From Dioscorea cayenensis subsp. rotundata (Eukaryota; Streptophyta; Magnoliopsida; Dioscoreales; Dioscoreaceae): a stretch of 64,000 nucleotides of DNA. Below the pieces are notes generated by a model. It saw nothing but the letters and a program-made list of their open reading frames with translations. It did not search any database and was not told the DNA's origin. This document shows positions 38,424 through 48,334 of this stretch, piece after piece. A program made the translations under genes and the position numbers. The stretch lies in NCBI RefSeq assembly GCF_009730915.1, contig NC_052475.1, forward strand, positions 30,875,016-30,939,015, in the 5' to 3' direction. How positions within the stretch are numbered: the stretch's first letter is position 1; each line of letters begins with the position of its first letter.

Positions 38424-40436
38424 ATGCGAAGAAGGTTGACGCACCTGGCGTTCCGCCGTGCGCTCACCGATGGCCGCCATGGTGGCCTCGACCACCACGA
38501 GCTCCTCCGAAGGCTGAACAAATCTCTCTCCGAGCTCATCCGCAGTGGGCAGCTACGTGAAGCCCGACGAGTCTTTGATACCCTCCCTCAACGCAACGTC
38601 GTCAGTTGGAACTCCATGATCGGTGGCTACGTTCGACAACGTGAGCTCGCACAAGCCCGCAAGTTGTTCGACCAAATGCCTGAAAGAGATGTTGTGTCAT
38701 GGAACTCCATGCTAGCGGGGTATGCTTCGTCCAGGGATCCCAGAGAGCTCGAGGAAGGACGTAGGCTCTTCGAGGTGATGCGGGAGAAGGACACTGTTTC
38801 TTGGAACACTATGATCAATGGCCTCACAAGGAATGGGAGGATGGACGAAGCATTGCGTTTGTTTGAGAGAATGCCTGAGAAGAATGTTGTCTCTTGGAAC
38901 ACGATGATCACTGGGTTTCTTGGAGTTGGAGATGTTAGTAATGCTATGAACTTGTTTGAGAGAATGCCTGTTCGAGATGCTGCTTCTCTTAGTGCTCTTG
39001 TTTCCGGTCTTATTCGCAATGGCAAACTGATTGAAGCTGAGAGTGTTCTTCTCAAGAGTGAGTGCACTAGAGATATCAAAGGTGCTGTTGATGCTTATAA
39101 CACCTTGATTGCTGGTTATGGGCAATGTGGAAAGATTGAGGATGCTCGTCGACTGTTCGACATGATACCAGATAAGAAGCATGGATTCAAGAGGAATGTG
39201 ATATCGTGGAATTCGATGATCATGTGCTATGTGAAAGCAGGGGATGTTCGCTCTGCAAGGATTCTCTTCGATGAGATGCCTGAGAGAGACATCGTCTCAT
39301 GGAACACAATGATTGCTGGATATGTGCAAGCATTAGACATGGATGAGGCTGTGAATCTTTTCCTTGAATTGCCGGAGCCAGACGGCTTGTCTTGGAACTC
39401 GATAGTGTGTGGGTTCACTCAAAAAGGAGATGTGCTGCAAGCAAGGTGGTATTTTGAGAGGATGCCACAGAAAAATCTCGTATCTTGGAATACCATGATT
39501 GCAGGTTACGAGCAGAATGGAGACTACGATGGAGCAATCAAACTGTTTACACAAATGCAGGCAGCTGGAGAGAAACCTGACAGGCATACTTTTTCTTCGG
39601 TTCTTAGTGCTTGTGCAGGGCTTGCTACTCTTTATCAAGGGGTTCAGATCCATCAGCTTATTATCAAGACTACTGTGGCTGACATTCCGATCAACAATGC
39701 TCTTATCACCATGTATGCTCGTGGTGGAAACTTGACGGAGGCCACGGCTGTGTTCGATGAAATGAAACTGAGAAAAGATGTCATCTCATGGAACGCAATC
39801 ATTGGAGGATATGCACAACATGGTCATGCTAAGGATGCTCTCGCTATATTTGCTGAAATGAAGAGAACGAAGGTGAAGCCTACACACATAACATTCATCT
39901 CTGTTCTGAATGCTTGTGGGCATGCAGGTTTGGTGGATGAAGGGAGGAGGTATTTCGATTCTATGGTTAATGAGTTTGGTATCATGCCGAGTGTTGAGCA
40001 TTATGCTTCGCTTGTTGATCTCATTGGGCGACATGGGCAGCTTGATGATGCGCTGGATGTGATCAAAGGAATGTTAGTTCCACCAGATAGAGCAGTGTGG
40101 GGAGCATTACTTGGTGCTTGCCGGGTACATAACAATGTTGCATTGGCTCGGATGGCAGCAGACGCTTTGGCGAATGTCGAACCAGAGAGCTCTGCGCCGT
40201 ATGTGTTGATGTATAACATGCATGCCGATGAGGGCCGATGGGATGACGCATTAGAAGTGAGGGAAGTAATGGATAAAAGGAGGATTGCAAAACAGCCTGG
40301 GTATAGTTGGATTGAGTTGCAGAACAGAGTTCATAGTTTTGTTGCAGGGGATAGATCTCATCCACTTTCATCTGAGATTCATTCCTTGATTGATAGCTGT
40401 AATAAAATCATTCAAGATTTTGAACTTCAATCTTGA
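38424..40436 (+). CDS. MEF9: PPR protein, PLS class with E and E+ domains, MEF9-like
   Basis: Organellar RNA-editing specificity factor of 670 residues, intronless as usual for PPR genes. About fifteen P/L/S repeats run from residue ~30 to ~540, with the recurrent S-motif ending VVSWNxMI. The end is WGALLGACRVHNNVALA, then YSWIELQNRVHSFVAGDRSHP and a short tail, so the E and E+ domains are present and the DYW deaminase is absent. Factors of this type recruit a DYW protein in trans. The repeat order, with one long insert (IPDKKHGFKRNVIS), recalls Arabidopsis MEF9 (At1g62260), which I remember as editing mitochondrial nad7. Its stop codon is only 22 bp from that of the opposing PPR gene. Confidence 0.92.
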   Translation: MRRRLTHLAFRRALTDGRHGGLDHHELLRRLNKSLSELIRSGQLREARRVFDTLPQRNVVSWNSMIGGYVRQRELAQARKLFDQMPERDVVSWNSMLAGYASSRDPRELEEGRRLFEVMREKDTVSWNTMINGLTRNGRMDEALRLFERMPEKNVVSWNTMITGFLGVGDVSNAMNLFERMPVRDAASLSALVSGLIRNGKLIEAESVLLKSECTRDIKGAVDAYNTLIAGYGQCGKIEDARRLFDMIPDKKHGFKRNVISWNSMIMCYVKAGDVRSARILFDEMPERDIVSWNTMIAGYVQALDMDEAVNLFLELPEPDGLSWNSIVCGFTQKGDVLQARWYFERMPQKNLVSWNTMIAGYEQNGDYDGAIKLFTQMQAAGEKPDRHTFSSVLSACAGLATLYQGVQIHQLIIKTTVADIPINNALITMYARGGNLTEATAVFDEMKLRKDVISWNAIIGGYAQHGHAKDALAIFAEMKRTKVKPTHITFISVLNACGHAGLVDEGRRYFDSMVNEFGIMPSVEHYASLVDLIGRHGQLDDALDVIKGMLVPPDRAVWGALLGACRVHNNVALARMAADALANVEPESSAPYVLMYNMHADEGRWDDALEVREVMDKRRIAKQPGYSWIELQNRVHSFVAGDRSHPLSSEIHSLIDSCNKIIQDFELQS

Positions 40437-40458
40437 GTGCAAAGTAAAATGCAATTGT

Positions 40459-42009
40459 TCATTCACTGATTATAGAATTGAGATCTTCAGGACAGATCAT
40501 CCTCATGCTTAGGTTCAATACAACAAGCAATTGGTAAATCTTTTCACAATCAGCGCAAGATTCATCTCCAGAAACAAATCTATGAAGTGAACCACCAACA
40601 TCGATGCCACTCTCCGCAACGGTCTTCTTCAATCCCTCCTCTCTCATTGTTCTTCGCATTGTAGCTGCTTCTTCCCATGATCCGGCTTCTGAGTACATGT
40701 TAGCAGCAATGACATAGTTCCCACTTCGTCTGGGCTCCAGGGACAGCAATCTCCTTCTGACCATCTCTCCAACACCGTTAACATCCTTCGAACTATGTAT
40801 TTGACAAGCACTCAGCAGTGTTCGCCACACAACCGCGTCAGGCTTAACAGGCATTCTCTCTATGAACTGGTAGGCATCATCAAGCAGGCCCTTTCGACCA
40901 AGTACATCAACCATTGCACTGTAGTGTGTCATCATTGGTTCAATCCCATGTTTGTGAACCATTTCATGAAAGTATTGCTTGCCTTCACTCACCAGGCCTG
41001 CATGACTGCAGGCACAAAGGACACCAAGAAACGTCACATAATTAGGTTCTATAGAAGAATTCCTCATCTGCAAGAAAAGTTGGAAAGCTTCTTTTGCCAG
41101 GCCATGCTGCGCAAAGCCTAAGATCATGGCACTCCAAGTCCATACATTCCTCACTAACATCCGATCAAACACTGTAATAGCACAAGCAATGGCTCCACAC
41201 TTAGCGTACATGTTCACCAGTGCAGTGCCCAACTGATGGTTAATCTCCAAGCCTTTGCAAACAATTTGGCTGTGAACCCATCTGCCAAACCGCAAGCTTC
41301 CAGTCTCAGCTGAAGCAGAAAGCAGCACAACAAACGTGGTCTGATCTGGCTCAAAACCACTGCTCGTCATCCGAGTGAAAAAACGGATCAATTCTTCCGG
41401 CAATGAATTATCAACACATGCTGACAAGATCGTGTTCCAGGAGACTACCGTCCTCAGAGGCATACAATCAAACACCTTCTTCACATCACGAACCTTGCAG
41501 CAAGAACCATACAAATGCATGAGAGTGTTCTGAACATAAACGACAGAATCGAAGCCACTCTTCAAAACATCAGCATGGACTTGCCGGCCGAGTTTGAGAG
41601 CCGATAACTCCGCACAAGACTTGAAGACAAAAGGGAAAGTGAGCTCATTTGGTCTCATTCCTCTCTGCCGCATTTCAAGAAATACACTAATGGCATTCTG
41701 AGAGGAATTCCTCTGAGAATATCCCCTGATGAGATGGTTCCATGAGGAGAGCATGGGAGTGGGAGAATGGTCGAACAGGTGATGGGCATGATGTAAATCA
41801 CCTGCTGGAGAGAGCGCAGAGAAGCGGAGCATCTCGCTAGTAAGGAACTTGTCATGGTGAAGGCTAGAGGTTTGGATTTGAGCCTGGATTTGGAGGAGTT
41901 GAGCCATGGAGGTGCATGCTTGGAGGAGAGCAAGGTAATGCTGTTTTTTGGAGAAGATGGATTGAGAGTTTGAATTATAGTTAGTTTTATTCATGAATGA
42001 ACAAGCCAT
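40459..42009 (-). CDS. PPR protein, PLS class with E domain, At2g36730-like
   Basis: Intronless organellar RNA-binding protein of 516 residues. PLS repeats start near residue 60 (SSWNHLIRGYSQRN) and continue through VVSWNTILSACV and VWTWSAMILGFAQHG. The E domain follows (AVVWRTLLSACQIH then SGNYVIAANMYSEAG), with a short end containing GGSLHRFVSGD and no DYW domain. Blocks such as ELTFPFVFKSCA and PNYVTFLGVLCACSHAGLV match my memory of At2g36730. The open frame extends 19 codons further upstream but only to a TTG, so the first ATG (42009) is taken as start. It converges on the MEF9-like gene (22 bp between stops) and diverges from the DYW gene (154 bp between starts). Confidence 0.9.
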   Translation of the reverse strand: MACSFMNKTNYNSNSQSIFSKKQHYLALLQACTSMAQLLQIQAQIQTSSLHHDKFLTSEMLRFSALSPAGDLHHAHHLFDHSPTPMLSSWNHLIRGYSQRNSSQNAISVFLEMRQRGMRPNELTFPFVFKSCAELSALKLGRQVHADVLKSGFDSVVYVQNTLMHLYGSCCKVRDVKKVFDCMPLRTVVSWNTILSACVDNSLPEELIRFFTRMTSSGFEPDQTTFVVLLSASAETGSLRFGRWVHSQIVCKGLEINHQLGTALVNMYAKCGAIACAITVFDRMLVRNVWTWSAMILGFAQHGLAKEAFQLFLQMRNSSIEPNYVTFLGVLCACSHAGLVSEGKQYFHEMVHKHGIEPMMTHYSAMVDVLGRKGLLDDAYQFIERMPVKPDAVVWRTLLSACQIHSSKDVNGVGEMVRRRLLSLEPRRSGNYVIAANMYSEAGSWEEAATMRRTMREEGLKKTVAESGIDVGGSLHRFVSGDESCADCEKIYQLLVVLNLSMRMICPEDLNSIISE

Positions 42010-42163
42010 TCCCTGATCGACGAAAGTGAGTTTTGGAAAAGAAAAGGGCTTGATTAGCACTTTCAAGGTTTTTGAAGGGTTAAAATGAAAAAAGAGTTCT
42101 TTTTTTTGGAGGGAAGAAGCAAACCGTCACCAACTACCTTTTGAACTTCGAAGTTCGCAGTTG
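42010..42163. promoter_or_regulatory. 154-bp divergent promoter between two PPR genes
   Basis: The start codons of the E-class (-) and DYW-class (+) PPR genes are separated by only 154 bp, so they must share promoter DNA and probably have very short leaders. A T-rich stretch (ttcttttttttggaggg) lies near 42097. No clear TATA element was found. Confidence 0.55.
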
Positions 42164-43942
42164 ATGATGTCTTTGGTTGGTGTTCATCTCCTTCAATCCT
42201 CTCCCTCTCTCTCTCATTGCATTCCTCTCATCAAATCATGCTCTTCCAAGCCCCATCTTATCCAAATCCATGCTCTCCTCCTCCGCACTGCTCTCTTCCA
42301 AGAATCCTCCATCTCCGCCGCCTTCTTGTCTCGAGCCGCTTTGCTACCTTTTCATGATTTGAAGTATTCTAAGATTGTCTTCGATCAAATAACCAAACCA
42401 TGCATTGTTCACTATAACATTATGATAAGAGCTTTCTCGCAAAGTGATTCTCCGAAGAAAGCTTTCGACTTTTATAAACTTATGCGGAGAAATGGTATCA
42501 ATGGCAACCGGTTTTCTTCTTCTTTTGTTCTCAAATCTTGTGCCAAGATCTCCACTTCGTGTGGAGGAAAGCAAGTTCATTGCAGGATTCTGCAAGATGG
42601 GCAGCAATCTGATTCGCTTCTGTTGACTTCTTTGATGGATTTGTATGCATCTTGTGGTGATGCTGGGGATGCATGTCAGGTATTTGAAGAAATGTCTAGT
42701 AGAGACACTGTTGCTTGGAATGTGTTGATTTCTTGTTATACCCGAAACCGACGGACAAAAGATGCATTGGGTTTGTTTGATCTGATGCAAAGCCCGGAGT
42801 ATGGATCGAAACCAGATGATGTCACTTGCTTGCTTTTGCTCCAAGCTTGCACACACTTGGGTACTCTTGAATTTGGCGAGCGGATACACAAATACATTGA
42901 AGAGCATGGTTATATCAATGCTTTGAACATAAGGAATTCACTCTTAACTATGTATCTCAAGTGTGGATGTGTTGATAAAGCTTATAGAATGTTTTGTGAT
43001 ACACCTAAAAAGAATGTCATTAGTTGGAGTGCAATGATTTCAGGTTTGGCAATGAATGGTTATGGCCAGGATGCTATCGAAGCCTTTAATGAGATGAAAA
43101 GAGTGGGTGTTCCACCTGATGAACAGACATTCACTGGCGTGCTCTCCGCTTGTAGTCATAGCGGATTAGTAGATGAAGGATTCAGATTCTTCAATATGAT
43201 GAGATTGGAATACGGATTAGCTCCCAACGTGCATCACTACGGGTGCATGGTTGATCTTTTGGGGCGTGCTGGTTTGCTTGATCAAGCATACCATCTTATA
43301 ACGAATGATATGGGAATCAAGCCAGATGCTATGATATGGAGGACTCTGCTCGGGGCTTGCAAAATTCATGGTAATGTGCAGCTCGGAGAACGAGTCACAG
43401 AGCATCTGATTGAATTAAAAGCAGCTCAAGCCGGGGATTATATTTTACTGCTGAATATCTACTCTTCTGCTGGAAATTGGGAGAAGGTAGCAGAAATCAG
43501 AAGGTTGATGAAAGATAAAGGGATTCAAACCAGCCCTGGTTGCAGCACTATGGAATTAAATGGAACAGTTCATGAGTTCATTGTCGATGATGATTCTCAT
43601 CCAAGGAAGGTTGAGATTTATCAAATGCTTGATGAGATTGGGAGTCAATTAAAGATTGCCGGTTATGTTGCGAATACGGAATCTGAGCTACATGCTGTGG
43701 ATGCCACTGAGAAGGAGAGTGCACTCTCATATCACAGTGAGAAGCTGGCCATTGCTTTTGCCATTCTTGCCACTCCGCCAGGAACTACAATTAGAATCGC
43801 GAAGAATCTTCGCACTTGTATCGATTGCCACACATTCTCAAAGGTGCTTTCTAGTGTTTATAATCGTGTAGTGATCATCAGAGATCGAAGCCGCTTCCAC
43901 CATTTCAAAGATGGGCATTGCTCATGTAATGATTACTGGTAG
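42164..43942 (+). CDS. PPR protein, DYW class, At3g47530-like
   Basis: Intronless organellar RNA-editing factor of 592 residues. PLS repeats begin near residue 80 (IVHYNIMIRAFSQS) and include TVAWNVLISCYTRN and VISWSAMISGLAMNGYG. The E/E+ block is MIWRTLLGACKIHGN then GCSTMELNGTVHEF. A complete DYW deaminase closes the protein: the zinc and catalytic signature SYHSEKLAIAF, the second site CIDCHTFSK, and the last residues CSCNDYW. It can therefore catalyse C-to-U editing itself. The order and wording match my memory of At3g47530. The start is the first of two ATGs; the preceding codon is TTG. Its neighbour 3.1 kb away is plastid NAD-MDH, as in Arabidopsis At3g47520. Confidence 0.93.
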   Translation: MMSLVGVHLLQSSPSLSHCIPLIKSCSSKPHLIQIHALLLRTALFQESSISAAFLSRAALLPFHDLKYSKIVFDQITKPCIVHYNIMIRAFSQSDSPKKAFDFYKLMRRNGINGNRFSSSFVLKSCAKISTSCGGKQVHCRILQDGQQSDSLLLTSLMDLYASCGDAGDACQVFEEMSSRDTVAWNVLISCYTRNRRTKDALGLFDLMQSPEYGSKPDDVTCLLLLQACTHLGTLEFGERIHKYIEEHGYINALNIRNSLLTMYLKCGCVDKAYRMFCDTPKKNVISWSAMISGLAMNGYGQDAIEAFNEMKRVGVPPDEQTFTGVLSACSHSGLVDEGFRFFNMMRLEYGLAPNVHHYGCMVDLLGRAGLLDQAYHLITNDMGIKPDAMIWRTLLGACKIHGNVQLGERVTEHLIELKAAQAGDYILLLNIYSSAGNWEKVAEIRRLMKDKGIQTSPGCSTMELNGTVHEFIVDDDSHPRKVEIYQMLDEIGSQLKIAGYVANTESELHAVDATEKESALSYHSEKLAIAFAILATPPGTTIRIAKNLRTCIDCHTFSKVLSSVYNRVVIIRDRSRFHHFKDGHCSCNDYW

Positions 43943-45149
43943 ATCAAGTGCAGTTATCGATTTTATCTGTTATCAGTTATCGATCATCTGCGTATAGCCT
44001 TCAGCATTGAAATGGTGAAGTGATTGAATTCATTGAAGAACAAGAAGTCAATTTGTCAACCAGAAGAGTGAAAGCGCTTGCTAACTGATGTACGAACTTT
44101 GAATGCACAGGTGAAAGAATGGCTTAAATTGTCTTTTATTGTTTGACTGTCCACACCAAGCCAGAGAAAACGGGAAACATGAACTAGTACGTATCACCAT
44201 CAAGTATCAACACATCTAGCCAAAGTAACATCAGCTTTCACATTTGGGTGTTCTTAAGATTCAGTCGGTACGCAATAACTTCAAATTATTTTCCCCTTTT
44301 TTGAAGAAGAAAATTGTTATATTTTCTCTTTATGTTTGACTAAATGTTTCAAGAATTAAATTTGTTGTTGTGTGGATAAGTGCTACTAGTGGATTTTAAG
44401 AATAAACTAATGTTGATGAGAGGTCATATTTTATACATCTCACACCACATGTTCCATCTAAATTATATATGTAAACACATGGTCTTTTTTTTAATTCTAT
44501 TTGATGGGAGAAGTTTTATATTTAATTGTATATTTATTAGATTTTTTATTACCATGATGCTTTTTAAAGCTAGAGTTGTTGAAGATTTCTGAATTTTTTT
44601 TTTCAAATTTCATTATAAAAATTCTTCCTTCACGTCCCAAATTTCATAGATATATGTACATTATTGAGTTTGTGTGCTTGTGTGAAGGTTCCTCAACATA
44701 CATTTTTTTTAAAAGTAAGATTTGTCCAACAGCCATCTTATTTTGTCAGTTGAGTCCCATAATTCAGCTCTCTAATTAATAATTTCATTAGTGCATTTTT
44801 CGTGCAACAAGTGGACTTAATCATTAATTTCAAGATCAATTAACAATCAGGATCTAATCAATAATTAAACCAAAATTTTTTTTCTTAATTTAAATAGAAT
44901 ATGAATGAATGTGAAGAAAGGAAAAGAAACATAGTTGCGTGACGCCTACCAACTGGATAATGAGCTTTCCTAACATGTCTTATCTACTTCCTTGTTTGCC
45001 TCTCCGTAAATTAATACAAAAAAGAATATGCCAACTTGCCATCCCATATGCCCTCCTTTGCTTATATATATATACAGCAATGCAGGTGAGCCTTCATCTT
45101 CATTCAATCAAACTCATAACCACTTTCAAGAGCTAAGAAAGAAACAACC
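43943..45149. other. Spacer between the DYW gene and RNase T2
   Basis: PPR 3' UTR, then AT-rich DNA. The last 100 bp hold the RNase promoter: a TATA run at about 45064-45074 and a leader ending acaacc before the start codon. Short reading frames (44380-44592, 44576-44779) are AT-driven and resemble nothing. Confidence 0.5.
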
Positions 45150-45309
45150 ATGAAGATGAACATCTTCTCATTCATTCCAATCCTTTTCATCATCCTTCCC
45201 TTCTTTGTTGTGCTATCCAGTGCTCAAGATTTCGACTTTTTCTACTTTGTTTTGCAGGTGTGTTGTAGTGGGGATTTTAGTATTACTGTGTTTGTGTTTT
45301 CAGATGTAA

Positions 45310-45341
<32 letters not shown>

Positions 45342-46291
45342 GATGAGTTTTTAATTTTTGATGCAGTGGCCTGGTTCTTATTGTGATACAAAGCAAAGCT
45401 GCTGTTATCCAACCTCCGGGAAGCCGGCCGCAGACTTCGGCATCCATGGCTTGTGGCCTAACTACAATGATGGTTCATATCCTTCCAACTGTGATCCAGA
45501 TAGTTCTTATAATCCATCAGAGGTATGTGATAATAGTTCACTTCATTCTGTAAGTGTTTTTTGTCTCTCCTTTTAGTCCAATTGCAGAAAAAAGGGATGC
45601 TGCTACTAAATTATGCAATGTGATTAGCATATTAAGAACCTTGTTTAGGAAGTCAATTTCTCAGCAAGTAATTTAAAAAACATATAGACATAACTGGGTG
45701 GAAACAAAGACATTGTAAATGCAAAATTTTGTCAATCTAGTATTATTGCAGAAAAACATATGCAAAATTTATTCATTAGAGAGAAGCAAATATTTTTGCA
45801 TGCCAGATATTGAAAGTAAATGCTTAACAAGGCTTCTTGTCTTCTCATATAAATTTCTTGTTCTGCAGATAAGAGACCTTCTTGATAGAATGAGAACAAA
45901 CTGGCCTACTCTGGCATGCCCAAGCGGCGATGGCTCCAAGTTCTGGGAGCATGAATGGGAGAAGCACGGCACATGCTCCGAGTCGATGCTCGACCAGCAC
46001 TCCTACTTTGCAACTGCATTGAACCTGAAGAATCAAGTAAACATCTTGCAGAGCTTGAAGAGTGCTGGGATTGAACCAGATGGTGGGTTCTACAGCTTGA
46101 CAAGCATCAAGAATGCCATCAGAGAAGCAACTGGCTTCACACCTGGTTTAGAGTGCAATGTCGATGAATCAAGAAACAGTCAGCTGTACCAGGTTTACCT
46201 GTGCGTTGATGCTTCAGGTTCGCAATTGATCGAGTGCCCTGTGTATCCAAGGGGCAAGTGTTCTTCAAGGGTGGAGTTCCCTGCATTCTGA
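45150..46291 (+). CDS. S-like ribonuclease T2, secreted or vacuolar
   Basis: RNA endonuclease of 228 residues. Three exons: 45150-45257, 45367-45522 and 45869-46291. A signal peptide covers residues 1-25 (hydrophobic run to VVLSSAQ). Active-site block CAS I is FGIHGLWP with H62. CAS II is WEHEWEKHGTC with E117 and H121. Cysteines C42, C48, C49 and later pairs fit the RNase T2 disulphide pattern. Such S-like enzymes (RNS1, RNase LE) scavenge phosphate from RNA and respond to wounding or phosphate starvation; that role here is inferred. Intron 1 contains a (GAT)n microsatellite (about 45310-45346), which gives a false Asp-rich stretch if read through. All phases are 0. Confidence 0.93.
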
Positions 46292-47051
46292 CAAATGGTA
46301 TAGCACAAATTTCGTTGTATTGAATTCCGAGTATTCCGCCGTCACTCTGTGAACTTTGTTATGTCTCAGCACCAGAAATTTGTCAGTAATAATTTGCAAT
46401 CTTGAGATCATGAATTCTTCATTGTCTTCACCTTATCCCGTTTCTTCTTCTCTGTTCTTATCCAATATCAAACCTGGCCACACAATCACACAGGCTACTG
46501 TCTACCGACAAGCAGGCAGATCGGCTGTTATTTCAGCGCATGTCCCACACCCACCTACACTCAAGCAAACATGAAAAAATAACAACAGCAGCAGTCAGAA
46601 GCTTCTCATTTCATTCACAGGGTCGGAAGTATTCTAACCACGTCATTTAAAGCTTGAACATATGCATAAAAAAGAAATAGCATCTCGAACAGAGCAAATT
46701 GCACTTCCAGAAACCAAACCATTTACTTTTCTCAACAAAATTATCATATTCAATAATAAAACCAAAGTCCAACATGGCCAAAATGAGCTTCATGTTACAC
46801 CATGACATAAATGGTAAATGGTGCTTCAACAACTAGATAGCCTACATGGGTTATTGCCGAATTATCCCTCACAACAGGAATATATCCTACATGATATTCA
46901 TGAATATCTCAATCAAAACATAAATTTTCTCTTGATCCCAAAAAAAGTACACCTGCTAATCTGCAAAACTGAAAGAAAGGGAGCATGGCTCAGCAATTAT
47001 TCTCTTGTGGAAGAATTGATGATGATTATAGCATTAAAGAAATAAGCATCA
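46292..47051. other. Tail-to-tail spacer between RNase T2 and NAD-MDH
   Basis: The 3' UTRs of the two convergent genes. No further gene seen; the reading frames at 46356-46574 and 46818-47045 resemble nothing. Confidence 0.55.
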
Positions 47052-48296
47052 TCAAGCAGAAGCTGCTGCTGGCTGCTTCTGAGCAAAAGCCACGCCTTTC
47101 TCAATGCTAGCCTTCAACTCTGGCTTGAGGGCTTCCAGTGCTTTCTCCTCATACTGAGTCAGCCCCTGAAGATCAGCAGATATCACAGCTTCAACACCAT
47201 TCTTCCCCAGTTTAATCCTTGATGCGAAGAAAGGCAGCTCAGTCAGCTCAGATTGAATGAAGCAGCACTCATAGACATCACCATCTCCATCCAGAGCTCT
47301 GAGTGATGACTCAACGAATCTAGCGGCTGCATAAGCCATTGACAATGTTGCAGATCCAGCACCAGCTTTTGCTTCCACAACCTCTGTCCCGCCATTCTGG
47401 ATTCTGACAGTTAGCTCTTCTACTTCTTCATCAGTGAAGGCTGTAGATGGCCTTGTCTTGGACAACAAAGGCAAAATAGTAATCCCAGCATGGCCCCCAA
47501 TGACTGGGACATCCACATCAATGAGCTTCAGATTCTTCTTATGTGCCACAAATGTGTTTGCTCTAACAACATCCAATGTAGTGACACCAAATAGTTTTTT
47601 TGGATCATAGACCCCTTTCTGCTTGAGTACCTCTGCAGCAATTGGGACAGTAGAATTTACTGGGTTGCTGATGATGTGAATAAAGGCATCCGGACAATTA
47701 TCTGCAACAGCCTCAACCAGTGTCTTTACTATGTTTGCATTTATGTTGAACAAGTCATCACGAGTCATTCCTGGCTTCCTTGGAACCCCTGCAGGGATGA
47801 CAACAACATCTACGCCTTTCAAACAGTTAGGGAGCTCTGATGGTCCAGTGAAATCCAAAACCTGAGAGGGGGTATTGCAATGGCTAAGGTCTGCGGCAAC
47901 TCCCTTCACATTTGCTATATCATAGAGATGCACAGCAGACACCAGAGGAGACATCTTGATCAACAGTGCTAGTGGTTGACCAATCCCTCCAGCAGCTCCA
48001 AGAACAGCCACCTTAAAACTGGAAGCCCGGGGCTGAAGCTGATTTGTGAATCTCTGCATCACTCCCCTTTTTGGACCAAATGATGCCTGTAGAGAAGCAT
48101 TGCTTTCCTTTCCCAGAAAGGATGTATCTGTCTCAATTTGTACTGGTGACACAGCCTTCAGACCACTGAAAGCCCCAAAGGAGTTTGGGGCATTGAAACT
48201 CAAGCCACTCGGCTTAGATTTTGCTCCCAAACCAGTTTGGGCATTGAAAGTACAAAATGAAGGTGCGGAGATGGTGGAGAGTCCTGCTGATGCCAT
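47052..48296 (-). CDS. Plastid NAD-dependent malate dehydrogenase
   Basis: Interconverts malate and oxaloacetate with NAD in plastids, 414 residues, no intron in the coding region. The first ~85 residues are Ser/Ala/Lys-rich and low in acids ([14 protein letters not shown]), a chloroplast transit peptide. The Rossmann motif is [13 protein letters not shown]; the substrate-binding loop is [13 protein letters not shown] with its two arginines; the catalytic histidine lies in [12 protein letters not shown]. This is the pNAD-MDH type (At3g47520), needed in the dark and for embryo development; in Arabidopsis it also stabilises an FtsH12 complex. The alternative, glyoxysomal MDH, is less likely because of the presequence. 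A leader intron is likely (48335-49403). Confidence 0.95.
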   Translation of the reverse strand: MASAGLSTISAPSFCTFNAQTGLGAKSKPSGLSFNAPNSFGAFSGLKAVSPVQIETDTSFLGKESNASLQASFGPKRGVMQRFTNQLQPRASSFKVAVLGAAGGIGQPLALLIKMSPLVSAVHLYDIANVKGVAADLSHCNTPSQVLDFTGPSELPNCLKGVDVVVIPAGVPRKPGMTRDDLFNINANIVKTLVEAVADNCPDAFIHIISNPVNSTVPIAAEVLKQKGVYDPKKLFGVTTLDVVRANTFVAHKKNLKLIDVDVPVIGGHAGITILPLLSKTRPSTAFTDEEVEELTVRIQNGGTEVVEAKAGAGSATLSMAYAAARFVESSLRALDGDGDVYECCFIQSELTELPFFASRIKLGKNGVEAVISADLQGLTQYEEKALEALKPELKASIEKGVAFAQKQPAAASA

Positions 48297-48334
48297 CCTA
48301 TTACGATATAAAATGGACTAAAGAATATATAAGC

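Noticed and set aside
38627-40371. Long minus-strand frames opposite the MEF9-like gene
   Set aside because: Shadows of the plus-strand PPR repeats; codon bias of the sense gene explains them.
42010-42066. 19 extra N-terminal codons on the E-class PPR protein
   Set aside because: The extended frame starts with TTG; the first ATG is at 42009.
45308-45350. Asp-rich reading frame in the RNase T2 gene
   Set aside because: It is a (GAT)n microsatellite inside intron 1; clean GT-AG sites at 45258 and 45366 remove it and restore the RNase T2 frame.
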